Shown here piece by piece: positions 1 through 10,143 of a stretch of DNA of 44,465 nt. The notes below the pieces were generated by a model. That model did no database searches and had not been told where the DNA came from. It was given only the letters and a program-made list of their open reading frames with translations. This DNA is from an uncultured Paraglaciecola sp. (GTDB lineage Bacteria > Pseudomonadota > Gammaproteobacteria > Enterobacterales > Alteromonadaceae), in the NCBI RefSeq assembly GCF_913020055.1, contig NZ_CAJWCF010000029.1:1-44465 (forward strand), read 5' to 3'. A program made the position numbers and the translations under genes. Every line of letters starts with the position of its first letter. Position 1 is the first letter of the stretch.

Positions 1-587
1 ATTTCCTCTGGGTGAATAAAACCATAGTTTTCATATCGAGGGGCATGAGGATCAGCTTTTTCTCGTTGTTGGTATTGTTTCAATGCATTTTCATAATAAT
101 CAGGTAAGACAAAGCTTCCAGCATTCTTTGGATCAGGATTGACATAAACAGATTCATCGTGGAAATACCAACGTTCTGGGACAGAAATGTCGCCAGGGCG
201 AAAATCAGGATTGACGGCACCGGCAATGCCCATCATCACTACTCGGTCAATAGGGAAATAATCTAGTGCCATCTGCATTGTCATAGCGGCATTAGGTACG
301 CTTATGCCTGTCGTAAATATAACTACCGGCTCGCCTTTGTATGTACCCAGTTGGTACTTGACCCCTCTGATAGTCAGAGTTTGATTTATTTCTGCATCAG
401 CTAGTTGCGCGAACGCTTGGTCAATGGCTTTAATTTCTGGTGCATAGGCGGCAACAATCGCAGTCCACTTGTTTTTGTCTGTAAATTCTTTTGGCCCATA
501 AACGCTAATATCTTTTGCATAGGAGCTTGAAGCGTTTAGTAAGATGCCAAAAATAAAGAAACATTGGACGCGGAGTTTTTTAAACAT
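1..587 (-). CDS. Exported nucleoside phosphorylase-superfamily protein (MTA/SAH nucleosidase-like), truncated by the window edge
   Basis: The first 195 codons are visible on the minus strand, starting at an ATG whose first base is 587; the 3' end lies beyond base 1. The protein begins with a signal peptide (MFKKLRVQ, a hydrophobic core, then SSSYAKD), so it should be exported. The mature part matches the PNP/UDP phosphorylase fold: a beta-strand entry (WTAIVAAYAPEI), a glycine turn (FTTGISVPNAA) and the ribose/phosphate-region motif MMGIAGAVNP followed by RPGDISVPERW. Family members cleave or phosphorolyse purine nucleosides or 5'-methylthioadenosine; the exported versions are poorly characterised. 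The substrate cannot be decided because the purine-binding C-terminal part is missing from the window. Confidence 0.75.
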   Translation of the reverse strand, partial: MFKKLRVQCFFIFGILLNASSSYAKDISVYGPKEFTDKNKWTAIVAAYAPEIKAIDQAFAQLADAEINQTLTIRGVKYQLGTYKGEPVVIFTTGISVPNAAMTMQMALDYFPIDRVVMMGIAGAVNPDFRPGDISVPERWYFHDESVYVNPDPKNAGSFVLPDYYENALKQYQQREKADPHAPRYENYGFIHPEE

Positions 588-771
588 AATAACTTTCTCG
601 TTAATGAAACATGCTAATGCTCGTTAATAGTGCAAAGCAATAAAAAATATTGGGTTAAGTCCTGGTTATTTAACCTTGACTGCACCAGCTTAGAGAGCTT
701 TATTTCTCAGACAGTAAAGTATGGGAAATCCATGCCAATAGTTGTCGGCATGGCTTTATCCTATTAGAAAT

Positions 772-1326
772 TTATTTGCCAATTAGGCGCAAAAATTCAT
801 TTCGGGTGGCATCAGATGTACGCATAGAGCCCAACATAACAGAAGTTATCATCGAAGAATTTTGCTTTTGTACACCGCGCATCATCATACACATGTGTTT
901 GCCTTCCATAATCACACCTACACCAGTAGCCCCTGTCACTTCTTGCACAGCATCGGCAATTTGTTTGGTTAAACCTTCTTGGATCTGTAGGCGTCTAGAA
1001 TACATATCTACAATACGGGCAAACTTTGATAAGCCCAAAACTTTCCCATTAGGTAGATAGGCTATATGGCAACGTCCTATAAAAGGCAAAATATGGTGTT
1101 CACACAATGAGTAAAACTCGATGTCTTGTATAATGACCATTTCATCTGTGTCTGCTTCGAAAATTGCACCATTTACAACACTGTCTAAATCTTTTTCATA
1201 ACCGTCGGTTAAAAACTGCATTGCTTTCGCTGCGCGCTTGGGTGTATCTACCAACCCTCCACGGCTGACGTCTTCCCCTAAAATTGAAAGAATATCTGTG
1301 TAATGGCCGGCTAATTTATCTGACAT
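772..1326 (-). CDS. folE: GTP cyclohydrolase I (FolE1)
   Basis: Converts GTP to 7,8-dihydroneopterin triphosphate, the first step of tetrahydrofolate synthesis, as a cytoplasmic toroidal multimer. The 184-residue length is usual for the short bacterial type. Zinc-ligand residues are visible: Cys75 and His78 in [10 protein letters not shown], and Cys146 in [10 protein letters not shown]. The substrate-site segments [10 protein letters not shown] and [10 protein letters not shown] are intact. This is the zinc-dependent type I enzyme, not FolE2. It has its own intergenic region upstream (1327-1517) and is probably transcribed alone. Confidence 0.96.
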   Translation of the reverse strand: MSDKLAGHYTDILSILGEDVSRGGLVDTPKRAAKAMQFLTDGYEKDLDSVVNGAIFEADTDEMVIIQDIEFYSLCEHHILPFIGRCHIAYLPNGKVLGLSKFARIVDMYSRRLQIQEGLTKQIADAVQEVTGATGVGVIMEGKHMCMMMRGVQKQNSSMITSVMLGSMRTSDATRNEFLRLIGK

Positions 1327-1517
1327 GTAATTTGACTCTTCGATGAGTGATATGAATTGAGTTTGTATAGGTACTACAGGAATAACCCAAAATTAGATTA
1401 CTGGATGATAACATTTTCTGCATCGAGTATTAAATACCGTCGTTACATTTATGTCTCGTACCAGTCCAATTATATATCGCTAAATAATTAGGTTAGCAGT
1501 TGTGAATTGGCCGTGGT

Positions 1518-1700
1518 TTACACCCTTTTTCCTTTTGGTTGCAAGGATAAACGAAATTCAATCATATAGTGATCAAGAGCCGTTTTGGCTTCCTCATAGG
1601 CTTGGGCATAACCTTCAGATGCGGGGTGTTGTATATATTCTTCAAAGGCTGAGTCAGTCTGGTCTATTAATGACTTTAAGCGCTGTTGGTTGATATCCAT
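1518..1700 (-). CDS. Small uncharacterised protein, 60 aa
   Basis: Not recognised as any named family. It begins MDINQQRLKSL and is a predicted soluble, largely helical, acidic-to-basic peptide with no signal peptide or membrane segment and no cysteines. A good Shine-Dalgarno sequence (GGAG, 7 nt before the ATG) supports real translation. It lies 47 nt downstream of the HemJ gene on the same strand, so it may be the last gene of a ClC-hemJ transcript. An opposing 63-aa frame over the same bases is judged to be a shadow because it has no clear ribosome-binding site. Confidence 0.6.
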   Translation of the reverse strand: MDINQQRLKSLIDQTDSAFEEYIQHPASEGYAQAYEEAKTALDHYMIEFRLSLQPKGKRV

Positions 1701-1747
1701 ATCGATTCTCCAGATTTTTAATTAAAATTTAATGTTCGATTATTGTT

Positions 1748-2176
1748 TTATAGAAACTTTACAATTGCTAGAAGGATAATAGCCAAAACGACTAACACCG
1801 GCGCTTCATTCAAAAATCGATAAAAACGTGACGAATGGGTATTTTGGTCATTGGCAAAATTTCGTACTAATACAAACAAGTAGAAATGATAAACGTATAA
1901 AGCCAAAACCAATATCAGTTTAATATGTAGCCATTTGGCCGTCACAAACCACTCTTTGCCATACAAGGTTATTAACCACACTCCAAATATTAAGGTCAAT
2001 AAGGCAAAAGGGGTGACAAAGTACCATAACCTTCTCTCCATTATCTTAAACTGATCTTTCACTGCCTGCACATCAGTCTGAGCATGGTAAACCATTAACC
2101 TAGGCAAATAAAATAGCCCAGACATCCAAGCAACCATAAAAAATACATGCAGCGCTTTTATCCAAAGTAAGGTCAT
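1748..2176 (-). CDS. hemJ: HemJ-type protoporphyrinogen IX oxidase (CopD/UPF0093 family membrane protein)
   Basis: An integral inner-membrane protein of 142 residues with four hydrophobic helices, the standard size for the family. Members oxidise protoporphyrinogen IX to protoporphyrin IX in heme synthesis, where HemG and HemY are absent. The N-terminal helix has the signature LWIKALHVFFMVAWMSGLFY with conserved His10, followed by PRLMVYH; a second conserved region reads KWLHIKLILVLALYVYH. The gene starts 8 nt after the ClC gene stops, suggesting one transcript. Assignment to HemJ rather than another CopD-like membrane protein rests on length and these motifs. Confidence 0.85.
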   Translation of the reverse strand: MTLLWIKALHVFFMVAWMSGLFYLPRLMVYHAQTDVQAVKDQFKIMERRLWYFVTPFALLTLIFGVWLITLYGKEWFVTAKWLHIKLILVLALYVYHFYLFVLVRNFANDQNTHSSRFYRFLNEAPVLVVLAIILLAIVKFL

Positions 2177-2184
2177 TTTTGTTC

Positions 2185-3864
2185 CTAGTAACTAGCTTTA
2201 TGTAAATGGTGTCTGAGTGTTTTCCACTTAATAATACCGACTATTTGCTCTGAAGTAGTCGAAAAAATATAAACTGCACCGTCTCTGTTAAGTTCTAGTA
2301 TGCGATACACTTCGGCTAACGTAGCTTGAAAGTCGACCCCTTGCATTGGCGTGAAGGTTAAACGTTTTGATTCACTGTCTTTGCCTTTGTCATAATTTAC
2401 TAACGAATATTCAGTTGCCCCTTCTTTGCCAACAGAAAATTGCACTATAGCGCTATCCTGCTCGTTATCTAAGGTACTGATAAGTTGCTCATTGCCCTCT
2501 TTTAACAGCTTGAAATTTTTATCCATTACAGCTAACACACCGGTCTTTTGTAATGATTCCATGACTGACGAAATAGTGTAAGGCAATTTTTGGTAATCTA
2601 GTTGTTGAGTGAAAATAGAGCTATTACCTAAAAATTGTGTGGAAGTTACATAGGCAGGAACAATGACCAAAATTGTGGGTAGGATTAACTCTGGACTATA
2701 GGATAACTCCATAACGGCAGACAAAGCCGCCAAAGGTGCATGAATAACTGCGGTCATTAATCCAGCCATGCCCAAAAGTGAAAAACTACCATTTAAGTTA
2801 CTCACATCATCAATGAAAAAGCCCAGTGGATACGCAAGTACCACACCACTTAGCATGCCAATAACAAACACTGGACCTATTATACCGCCGGGGATACCAA
2901 GCCCAAGTGCAAAAATGGTCAATAGAAATTTTGCCGCTATCACTCCGATAAGTAATTGAATATTTTCATTTTGTGCGATTAATAGGTGAGCTGAGTGGAA
3001 ATGTGCACCTAAGGCATCTGGTAATATATATCCAACTGCCCCGGTAATTAGGCCTGCAATTAACAATCGGCGAGCCATATTGATACGGCCAAATCCGCTG
3101 ATCACCAGCATCAATGATTTATTGAATAACGTGGCTAGGCAACCAAGTAAAATGCCAAAGATGATTAAATATAAGTATATCCACTGACTAAACTCGTGAA
3201 ATTGAATAAAAGACAATTCTTGTGCTTCACCAAATACGATGCGAGTTAAAACAGTGCCACAAGCGGCGGCCAGCATCACAGGTATAAAAATATGGATTTT
3301 GTATTCTCGTAATACAACTTCCATAACAAAAATCACCGCTGCGAAAGGTGTGTTAAATGAAGCAGATATACCCGCTGCAATACCGCAACCAGACAAAATA
3401 CGAATACTGTTGTGTGGAAACTTCAACCACTGACCAAAAAAGCTACTGCCGAATGCGCCTAAATGAACAGAGGGGCCCTCTCGGCCTACTGAAAAACCAG
3501 AGACTAAGGCCAAAGTGCCACCCAAAAATTGGTTTATGGCGGTCCTAAACGGAATGTGTCCAAAGTAGTGTTTAACTCGGTGAATAACAAATGGAATACC
3601 CATGCGATAGTGTTTAAAGCCGGTAAGATAAGCGATTAATACAATGGCTAATGCGCCTACGCACGGAAGAAGAAAACGCATATATGGCTCTAAAGAGGCA
3701 AAATCATTGAGTTCTGGTAAGAATAACCTCTGCAGCCATTCAACGCTTAAGCGAAATAGAATAATTAAAGATGCAGCACAAATTCCGCCCACAATGCCGA
3801 TGATACACAGCTGAATTGAGGTACGTGGAGTCGCAAGTTCTTGTCTAAAAGCGTTGAGGTTCAC
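2185..3864 (-). CDS. ClC-family chloride channel/transporter with C-terminal CBS-like region
   Basis: A polytopic membrane protein of 559 residues that moves chloride across the inner membrane. The gating-glutamate motif GREGPSVHLGAFG and the GIPGGIIGPVF segment are present. Two key positions differ from E. coli ClcA: the GSGIP selectivity motif reads YRMGIP, and by alignment with FNAPLAGILFIIEE the internal proton-transfer glutamate (E203 of ClcA) is Val in FNTPFAAVIFVMEVV. Residues from about 430 to 559 form a cytoplasmic tail resembling degenerate CBS repeats. The protein therefore looks like a ClC subgroup with altered ion coupling. It heads a likely operon with hemJ. Confidence 0.88.
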   Translation of the reverse strand: MNLNAFRQELATPRTSIQLCIIGIVGGICAASLIILFRLSVEWLQRLFLPELNDFASLEPYMRFLLPCVGALAIVLIAYLTGFKHYRMGIPFVIHRVKHYFGHIPFRTAINQFLGGTLALVSGFSVGREGPSVHLGAFGSSFFGQWLKFPHNSIRILSGCGIAAGISASFNTPFAAVIFVMEVVLREYKIHIFIPVMLAAACGTVLTRIVFGEAQELSFIQFHEFSQWIYLYLIIFGILLGCLATLFNKSLMLVISGFGRINMARRLLIAGLITGAVGYILPDALGAHFHSAHLLIAQNENIQLLIGVIAAKFLLTIFALGLGIPGGIIGPVFVIGMLSGVVLAYPLGFFIDDVSNLNGSFSLLGMAGLMTAVIHAPLAALSAVMELSYSPELILPTILVIVPAYVTSTQFLGNSSIFTQQLDYQKLPYTISSVMESLQKTGVLAVMDKNFKLLKEGNEQLISTLDNEQDSAIVQFSVGKEGATEYSLVNYDKGKDSESKRLTFTPMQGVDFQATLAEVYRILELNRDGAVYIFSTTSEQIVGIIKWKTLRHHLHKASY

Positions 3865-4050
3865 AATTATAAAATTGACTGATAACTGAGATGGTTTTCA
3901 GCTTATCACAAGTCTTTGTATTTTATAGAGTTAAGCTTTTGGGTACGGTTAAAAAATTCAATTGTTTGATAAATCATTCGACCAATCCAAATAACTAAAT
4001 GATAATATCCGGCTCACTTAGAAACGCTTTGTAGGTTTAAAGGGCATCCA

Positions 4051-4755
4051 TTGATAATTTCTAAACTAAAGAAAAAATTTGGCGCATTTCAGTTTTATTT
4101 GATTTTTTTATTGATGATTGCTGCCACTTTGTATGCAGGTTTTTTCTGGGGGAACGCGCATTATGCGCAACAAAAAATGATGTTATCCACTCATGAAAAA
4201 AGCATTCAAAACCTCAAACTAGAAAATGAGAAACTGACTAAAAATTTAAATATTTTAGGTGTTGAACTTGAAGTAGCAAGACTGACTCAGCAAAAACATT
4301 TTGTAGAAATTGGCAAAAGTATCGATACGGAAAAAGAGTTACGCACTCAACTCGCTTTTTATCAGCAGGTAATGGCACCAGAACTAAATGAGCAGGGTTT
4401 TTTGATTGATGGATTTAATCTTGAACCAGCCTTGAGTGATAATTCTTATCGGTTTGAGTTAGTCCTGATGCAGCAAAATAAGACTAAGAATATTCTAAGG
4501 GGAAATTTGCAGGTTATTTTGATTGGCAGTGAAGCAGGTAAAGCAAAACAATATTCGATTGATTCTTTGTTAGCTGATCAAGAGCAGAAAAGTCTGACCT
4601 TTGGTTTTAAATATTTTCAGGTGGTTGAGGGTGAAATTAGATTACCAGAAGGTTTTCAACCAGAACAAGTATCGGTACATGCGGATATTTTCCAATTTAA
4701 ACGTAAGAAAGGCGAGTTAACCACTATTTTCGATTGGGCCATTAACCCCAACTAG
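4051..4755 (+). CDS. DUF6776-type membrane-anchored coiled-coil protein
   Basis: A 234-residue protein with a short basic N-terminus, one membrane segment (about residues 12-34), a coiled coil (about 40-110, including SIQNLKLENEKLTKNL) and a C-terminal domain that looks beta-rich. The topology is inner-membrane anchored with the bulk in the periplasm. The family is conserved in gammaproteobacteria but its function is unknown to me; the family name is from memory and tentative. The start is a TTG at 4051, chosen because AAAGGG sits 6 nt upstream and the membrane segment would be cut by a later start. It precedes erpA by 116 nt, but erpA has its own promoter. Confidence 0.7.
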   Translation: MIISKLKKKFGAFQFYLIFLLMIAATLYAGFFWGNAHYAQQKMMLSTHEKSIQNLKLENEKLTKNLNILGVELEVARLTQQKHFVEIGKSIDTEKELRTQLAFYQQVMAPELNEQGFLIDGFNLEPALSDNSYRFELVLMQQNKTKNILRGNLQVILIGSEAGKAKQYSIDSLLADQEQKSLTFGFKYFQVVEGEIRLPEGFQPEQVSVHADIFQFKRKKGELTTIFDWAINPN

Positions 4756-4798
4756 AAGTAAGGGACATGAATTCAAGTTAATTAGTCTTAGTGAATAG

Positions 4799-4827
4799 TT
4801 GACCATATTAGTCAAGTATTAGATAAT
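4799..4827 (+). promoter_or_regulatory. Sigma-70 promoter for erpA
   Basis: A -35 element TTGACC (4799-4804) is followed after exactly 17 nt by a -10 element GATAAT (4822-4827), placing the start near 4834, about 38 nt before the erpA ATG. The -35 is part of a short inverted repeat, TTGAC-N7-GTCAA (4799-4815), which could be an operator. Confidence 0.6.
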
Positions 4828-4871
4828 CCGCCTAATTAAGAGTTATTTTACTTTTTATACCGAGACAAGTT

Positions 4872-5216
4872 ATGACAGTGCAAATTGCGTTACCGATTGA
4901 ATTTTCTGATGCTGCCGCTAGAAAAGTAAAAACGTTGGTAGAAGAAGAAGAAAATCCAAATTTAAAACTACGAGTGTATGTCACTGGTGGTGGCTGTTCT
5001 GGTTTCCAATATGGTTTCACTTTTGATGAAAAAGTGAATGAAGGCGATACCACTATTGATAAAAACGAAGTGACTTTAGTAGTCGACCCTATGAGTTTAC
5101 AATATTTAGTTGGCGGTGAAGTGGATTATACTGAAGGGCTAGAAGGTTCTAGGTTTTTAGTGACTAACCCTAACGCAACCACCACTTGCGGTTGCGGTGC
5201 TTCTTTTACTGTTTAG
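4872..5216 (+). CDS. erpA: Iron-sulfur cluster insertion protein ErpA
   Basis: An A-type Fe-S carrier of 114 residues that passes clusters to apo-enzymes in the cytoplasm, including isoprenoid-synthesis IspG/H in E. coli. The three cluster-binding cysteines are at 42 ([11 protein letters not shown]), 106 and 108 ([10 protein letters not shown]). ErpA is favoured over IscA or SufA because the gene is isolated from isc/suf genes and because of the acidic [11 protein letters not shown] stretch. It has a good promoter at 4799-4827 and ends at a strong bidirectional hairpin. Confidence 0.93.
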   Translation: MTVQIALPIEFSDAAARKVKTLVEEEENPNLKLRVYVTGGGCSGFQYGFTFDEKVNEGDTTIDKNEVTLVVDPMSLQYLVGGEVDYTEGLEGSRFLVTNPNATTTCGCGASFTV

Positions 5217-5242
5217 CACCAACTCAAGTAAATAGTAAACAG

Positions 5243-5274
5243 AAAAAAGCCAGCTGAGGATAGCTGGCTTTTTT
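5243..5274. terminator. Bidirectional rho-independent terminator between erpA and the ast cluster
   Basis: A perfect 13-bp inverted repeat (AAAAAAGCCAGCT, 6-nt loop GAGGAT, AGCTGGCTTTTTT) lies between two convergent genes. It has a T-run on each strand, so it can end erpA on the plus strand and the DUF1338 gene on the minus strand. Confidence 0.92.
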
Positions 5275-5298
5275 AATGCAACTAATTCAATCTTGAAT

Positions 5299-6120
5299 CT
5301 ATTGCGTATTAGTACTTTCAAATATTTTATCAGCAGATGCAGCAACAAAACCTTGGTATAATTTACCTGTTGGCATTTTATAGCGCTGAGAGAATTCATA
5401 AAAACAGCTAGGCACTAGTTTTTTGCCGTTGCTGAACTCAACTTCTATCTGATCTGCCATGGTAGATGACTGGGCCAATAAAACCTCTGGTCCACCTTTG
5501 ATTTCACCACCTGAGTTATTTAAAACAAAGCCAGATTCTTTCAATAGGGTATTCATCTGTGCCAGTGATTTAAAATGGCCCATGTGATTTAAACTCACGG
5601 TAAAATGATTGGCTCTAAATCCCCAGGCTGACATCCAAGCCGCATATTCAGAATGTGCCACAAGGGTTTCATATTCTTGTGTGCTGATTTGCCAATGTGT
5701 ACCTGAATACAAAAAGTTATCTTGCTGCGCTACATTGTCATCCATGTCATCAGTCATTTTTTGGATGATTTGCTGAACAATTGGCGGCATTTCTTCGACA
5801 ATTAGCTCACTGATAAACACTTTTGGCTGAGTTTCGTCAGCATGTTCGAAGTGTTTGGCACGTAACTTTTTTTCAATAAAGTCATACTGACCTTGCTCTG
5901 TATAGCCTAATGCTAGGAAATGCGCTGCAAGTTTATCTAGGTTGATTTTTTCGATATTAAACGAACGTAACGCAATATGGTCATTGCCTAACTTAGCGCT
6001 TTTACCTAAATGCTCAGATTCATATCCTTCCAATAAATCATGTACTTTTTTTGCCGAAGGCGTGATGGTTAAATAGTCTTGCCATAAATGGCTAAACAAG
6101 CTATCTATTTTGTTGTGCAT
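5299..6120 (-). CDS. DUF1338 (HglS-like) putative non-heme metal dioxygenase
   Basis: A 273-residue protein of the DUF1338 family, related to the 2-oxoadipate dioxygenase/decarboxylase HglS, which uses a vicinal-oxygen-chelate-like fold and one metal ion. Candidate ligands are visible at the expected places: His48 (NDHIALRSF, with Arg52 as a substrate carboxylate anchor), His172 (RANHFTVS) and Glu242 (CFYEFSQRY). It is shorter than HglS. It starts 24 nt after astD stops and is the last gene of the arginine catabolism set, so a role on a 2-oxo acid or amino-acid product of that pathway is an inference. The substrate is unknown. Confidence 0.82.
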   Translation of the reverse strand: MHNKIDSLFSHLWQDYLTITPSAKKVHDLLEGYESEHLGKSAKLGNDHIALRSFNIEKINLDKLAAHFLALGYTEQGQYDFIEKKLRAKHFEHADETQPKVFISELIVEEMPPIVQQIIQKMTDDMDDNVAQQDNFLYSGTHWQISTQEYETLVAHSEYAAWMSAWGFRANHFTVSLNHMGHFKSLAQMNTLLKESGFVLNNSGGEIKGGPEVLLAQSSTMADQIEVEFSNGKKLVPSCFYEFSQRYKMPTGKLYQGFVAASADKIFESTNTQ

Positions 6121-6144
6121 AGCGCTAAAACTCTTGTTCTAAAA

Positions 6145-7617
6145 TTAAATACTTAACCCAGGGCTTAAGGTACCAGGCAATGTTGTTTTTTCTAATTCGA
6201 CAGATGCAACTGGGTATGCACAGTAGTCAGCAGCATAGTAAGCACTTGCTCTATGATTGCCGCTGTCGCCAATTCCACCAAAAGGTGCGGCACCACTAGC
6301 GCCAGTAATTGGCCTATTCCAGTTGACTATACCGGCACGAATTCGTTGGTAGAAATGTTGGTAGTCCGCTTGGTTATCCGCTAATAAACCAGCCGATAAT
6401 CCAAAGCTGGTATTGTTCGCTTCATCTATGGCTTGGTCAAAATCACTATAACGAATGACTTTCAGTAGCGGGCCAAAATGTTCTTCATCAGGCATATCTT
6501 TAAGAATGTCGGTTACGTCAATAATACCTGGGCTAACAAAACCAGACTCAATGTCTAGGTGTTTCAGTTCTACTAGTGGGGTAGCACCAAGTGCAACTAA
6601 CTGTTGCTGTGCCTTAACCATTAAAGACGCCGCATGTTGTGAAACCATAGCGCCCATAAAAGGCTGTGTTTCAGCATCATACATACCCACTTGAATGTTG
6701 TTGGTCGCTTCAATCAATTTTTTAAGAATTGCATCACCAGCCTCACCTTGTTGAATAAACAAGCGGCGTGCGCAAGTGCAACGTTGACCTGAGGTGACAA
6801 AGGCAGATTGAATGATATCGTGCACTACCGCATTGGTATCAGCTGCGTCTTTGACTATGAGTGGGTTATTGCCACCCATTTCCAAGGCCAGAATTTTTCC
6901 AGGATGACCAGCAAACTGTTCATGTAACAATCTACCAGTACGTGAGCTACCGGTGAAAAATAAACCGTCTAATCCGCTATGCGCAGCAAGTGCTTTACCT
7001 GTTTCTACTTCACCTTGAACCATGTTTAATACTCCAGCAGGCAAACCGGCTTGCTGCCATAGCTCTAAAGTTTTTTCAGCAACAACTGGGGTAAGATCGC
7101 TCGGTTTAAACACAATAGTATTACCAGCCAGTAGGGCAGGAACAATATGTCCGTTTGGTAAATGCCCAGGGAAATTGTACGGGCCAAATACGGCTACAAC
7201 GCCATGAGGTTTGTGTCTAATAAATGCTTTGCCTAATGGCATGGCGTTTTCTACTGTGCCTGTACGCTCGTGGTACGCTTTTTCAGACAAAGCAATTTTG
7301 CCTATCATGGCGCCTACTTCAGTCGCCGTTTCCCATAGTGGTTTACCGGTTTCCTGAGCAATGCTCAAAGCAAGTGCTTGTTTATTTTCAGCTAACAATT
7401 CAGCAAACTTTTTCACAAAGGCTAAACGCGCTTCAAAAGAGAGATTACTCCAAGCGACAAAGCTCGAACGGGCCGCTTTTACTGCTGAATCTACTTGCTC
7501 TTGAGAAGCTGACTTCGCCTGCCAAATAGTACTTTTCTTAGCAGGATCAATTGACTGAATGTCGTGGCCTTCACCGGCGTGCCAGTTTCCTGCAATATAA
7601 TGTGTATGATTATTCAT
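6145..7617 (-). CDS. astD: N-succinylglutamate 5-semialdehyde dehydrogenase
   Basis: Oxidises N-succinylglutamate semialdehyde to N-succinylglutamate with NAD+, the fourth step of the AST arginine pathway. The 490-residue length and start ([16 protein letters not shown]) fit AstD. Aldehyde dehydrogenase signatures are intact: [23 protein letters not shown], the base in LEMGGNNPL and the nucleophile in [11 protein letters not shown]. It lies 2 nt downstream of astA and 24 nt upstream of the DUF1338 gene in one operon. Confidence 0.95.
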   Translation of the reverse strand: MNNHTHYIAGNWHAGEGHDIQSIDPAKKSTIWQAKSASQEQVDSAVKAARSSFVAWSNLSFEARLAFVKKFAELLAENKQALALSIAQETGKPLWETATEVGAMIGKIALSEKAYHERTGTVENAMPLGKAFIRHKPHGVVAVFGPYNFPGHLPNGHIVPALLAGNTIVFKPSDLTPVVAEKTLELWQQAGLPAGVLNMVQGEVETGKALAAHSGLDGLFFTGSSRTGRLLHEQFAGHPGKILALEMGGNNPLIVKDAADTNAVVHDIIQSAFVTSGQRCTCARRLFIQQGEAGDAILKKLIEATNNIQVGMYDAETQPFMGAMVSQHAASLMVKAQQQLVALGATPLVELKHLDIESGFVSPGIIDVTDILKDMPDEEHFGPLLKVIRYSDFDQAIDEANNTSFGLSAGLLADNQADYQHFYQRIRAGIVNWNRPITGASGAAPFGGIGDSGNHRASAYYAADYCAYPVASVELEKTTLPGTLSPGLSI

Positions 7618-7619
7618 GT

Positions 7620-8654
7620 TTATGTCCTGAAATGGGTAGGAGCAAAGCGAATACTGTCGCCATCACTTATACCGAGTGCATCGGCGGCTTGTTGACCAAT
7701 AGTGACATGCTCTAAATCGACATTTATAGAGAGTGATGTACACACTCCACGAAAGTCTTCAACTTTGGTATTTATGACAAAAAAGTCTCTTTGCTTGTCA
7801 GTAATCTCATCAGTTACTTTCACCTGCATTTTTCTACTAGCTTGTGCACTACGAATATGTTTTAAATTCGCTTCAACAGTTGGACCTGCATCAAAAATAT
7901 CGACGTAACCTCTGCAGCTAAAACCTTCTTGTTCGAGAAGTTGTAACGCCGGTTTGGTTTTTTCATGCACTTGACCGATTACTGCTTGAGCTTGTTTACT
8001 CAGTAAGTTCACATAAATGGGATACTTTGGCATAAGCTCAGCAATGAATTGTTTTTGACCTATACCTGTGAGGTAGTCGGCAGTAGGGAAATCCATCGAG
8101 AAGAAATGCTCTTCCAACCATTGCCAAAATGGTGACTGGCCGTTTTCGTCGTTGATACCGCGCATTTCGGCGATAATAGTTTCAGCAAAACGTTGTCTGT
8201 GTTCCATCATAAACAAAAAGCGAAATTTGGATAATAATCTTCCGTTTAAGCCTTCTCTAGCATTTTGTCGTAAAAACAATGTGCATATTTCAGACACACC
8301 AGTGTAATCATTACATAAGGTAAGAATTTCGACTGGATTGTAAATATTCAGTTCGCGAGAAGCATGAACAACCTTACTCAAATGATAATGATAAAAGGCG
8401 TCGTCTAAACCCACGCTAGATGCAATACCGCTTGTACCCACCACTTCTTTGGTATCTTGATCTTGCATGACAAACAAATAACTTTCGTCACCTGGCTCAA
8501 CTACCTCTTTTGCAAAGGCTTGAACCGATTTGTCTATTTTACTTCGAAGCAATACCTCGTTAACGGGTAACGAGGTAAAACCAACCCCAGATTCTTGGGC
8601 AATTTCATACAGCGACGAATAATCGTCGCGCTGGATTGGGCGAATGATTTTCAT
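7620..8654 (-). CDS. astA: Arginine N-succinyltransferase
   Basis: Transfers succinyl from succinyl-CoA to the alpha-amino group of arginine, committing it to the AST pathway. The 344-residue protein begins with the family signature [19 protein letters not shown] and contains the middle motifs [23 protein letters not shown] and [11 protein letters not shown]. It is a GNAT-fold-related cytoplasmic enzyme. The gene sits between astC (25 nt upstream) and astD (2 nt downstream). Confidence 0.95.
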   Translation of the reverse strand: MKIIRPIQRDDYSSLYEIAQESGVGFTSLPVNEVLLRSKIDKSVQAFAKEVVEPGDESYLFVMQDQDTKEVVGTSGIASSVGLDDAFYHYHLSKVVHASRELNIYNPVEILTLCNDYTGVSEICTLFLRQNAREGLNGRLLSKFRFLFMMEHRQRFAETIIAEMRGINDENGQSPFWQWLEEHFFSMDFPTADYLTGIGQKQFIAELMPKYPIYVNLLSKQAQAVIGQVHEKTKPALQLLEQEGFSCRGYVDIFDAGPTVEANLKHIRSAQASRKMQVKVTDEITDKQRDFFVINTKVEDFRGVCTSLSINVDLEHVTIGQQAADALGISDGDSIRFAPTHFRT

Positions 8655-8679
8655 GTTCGCTTACTCACTTATAGGTTGC

Positions 8680-9894
<1,215 letters not shown>

Positions 9895-10012
9895 TTACAA
9901 GTGTCATATTTTGGTTACAAAAGGAGCGATAGTATGGCAGAAGGTTTGGCTCTTGTCTTTATGCTTATGAAATGCAAAGCGCCATTTTTAAAGGGGTTCA
10001 CCTAGTTTTGCA

Positions 10013-10026
10013 TGAATAGTGAATAA
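10013..10026. promoter_or_regulatory. Possible ArgR half-matched ARG box upstream of astC
   Basis: The 14 bases TGAATAGTGAATAA match 8 of 10 fixed positions of the ARG box consensus TGAAT-N4-ATTCA, about 130 nt upstream of the astC ATG. A second adjacent box, usual for ArgR hexamer binding, is not clear, so support is weak. No sigma-54 element (GG-N10-GC) was found on the astC strand in this gap. Confidence 0.25.
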
Positions 10027-10071
10027 CTATCTAATTAATGAGAATACAGTTGATACTGGTAGTGTCATGTA

Positions 10072-10100
10072 ATACCAATACTGCAAACCAGAATTGGTAT
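10072..10100. repeat. Hairpin between the HDOD gene and astC
   Basis: An 8-bp inverted repeat (ATACCAAT / ATTGGTAT) with a 13-nt loop lies just downstream of the HDOD stop. It has no T-run on either strand, so a terminator role is doubtful. Confidence 0.3.
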
Positions 10101-10143
10101 ATTTAGTGATTTTGATGATGTTGCATGAATATGCTTAAAAAAA

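Noticed and set aside
1502..1693. 63-codon plus-strand frame opposite the 60-aa minus-strand gene
   Set aside because: The minus-strand frame has a well-placed GGAG and follows hemJ on the same strand; the plus-strand frame has neither context nor ribosome-binding site.
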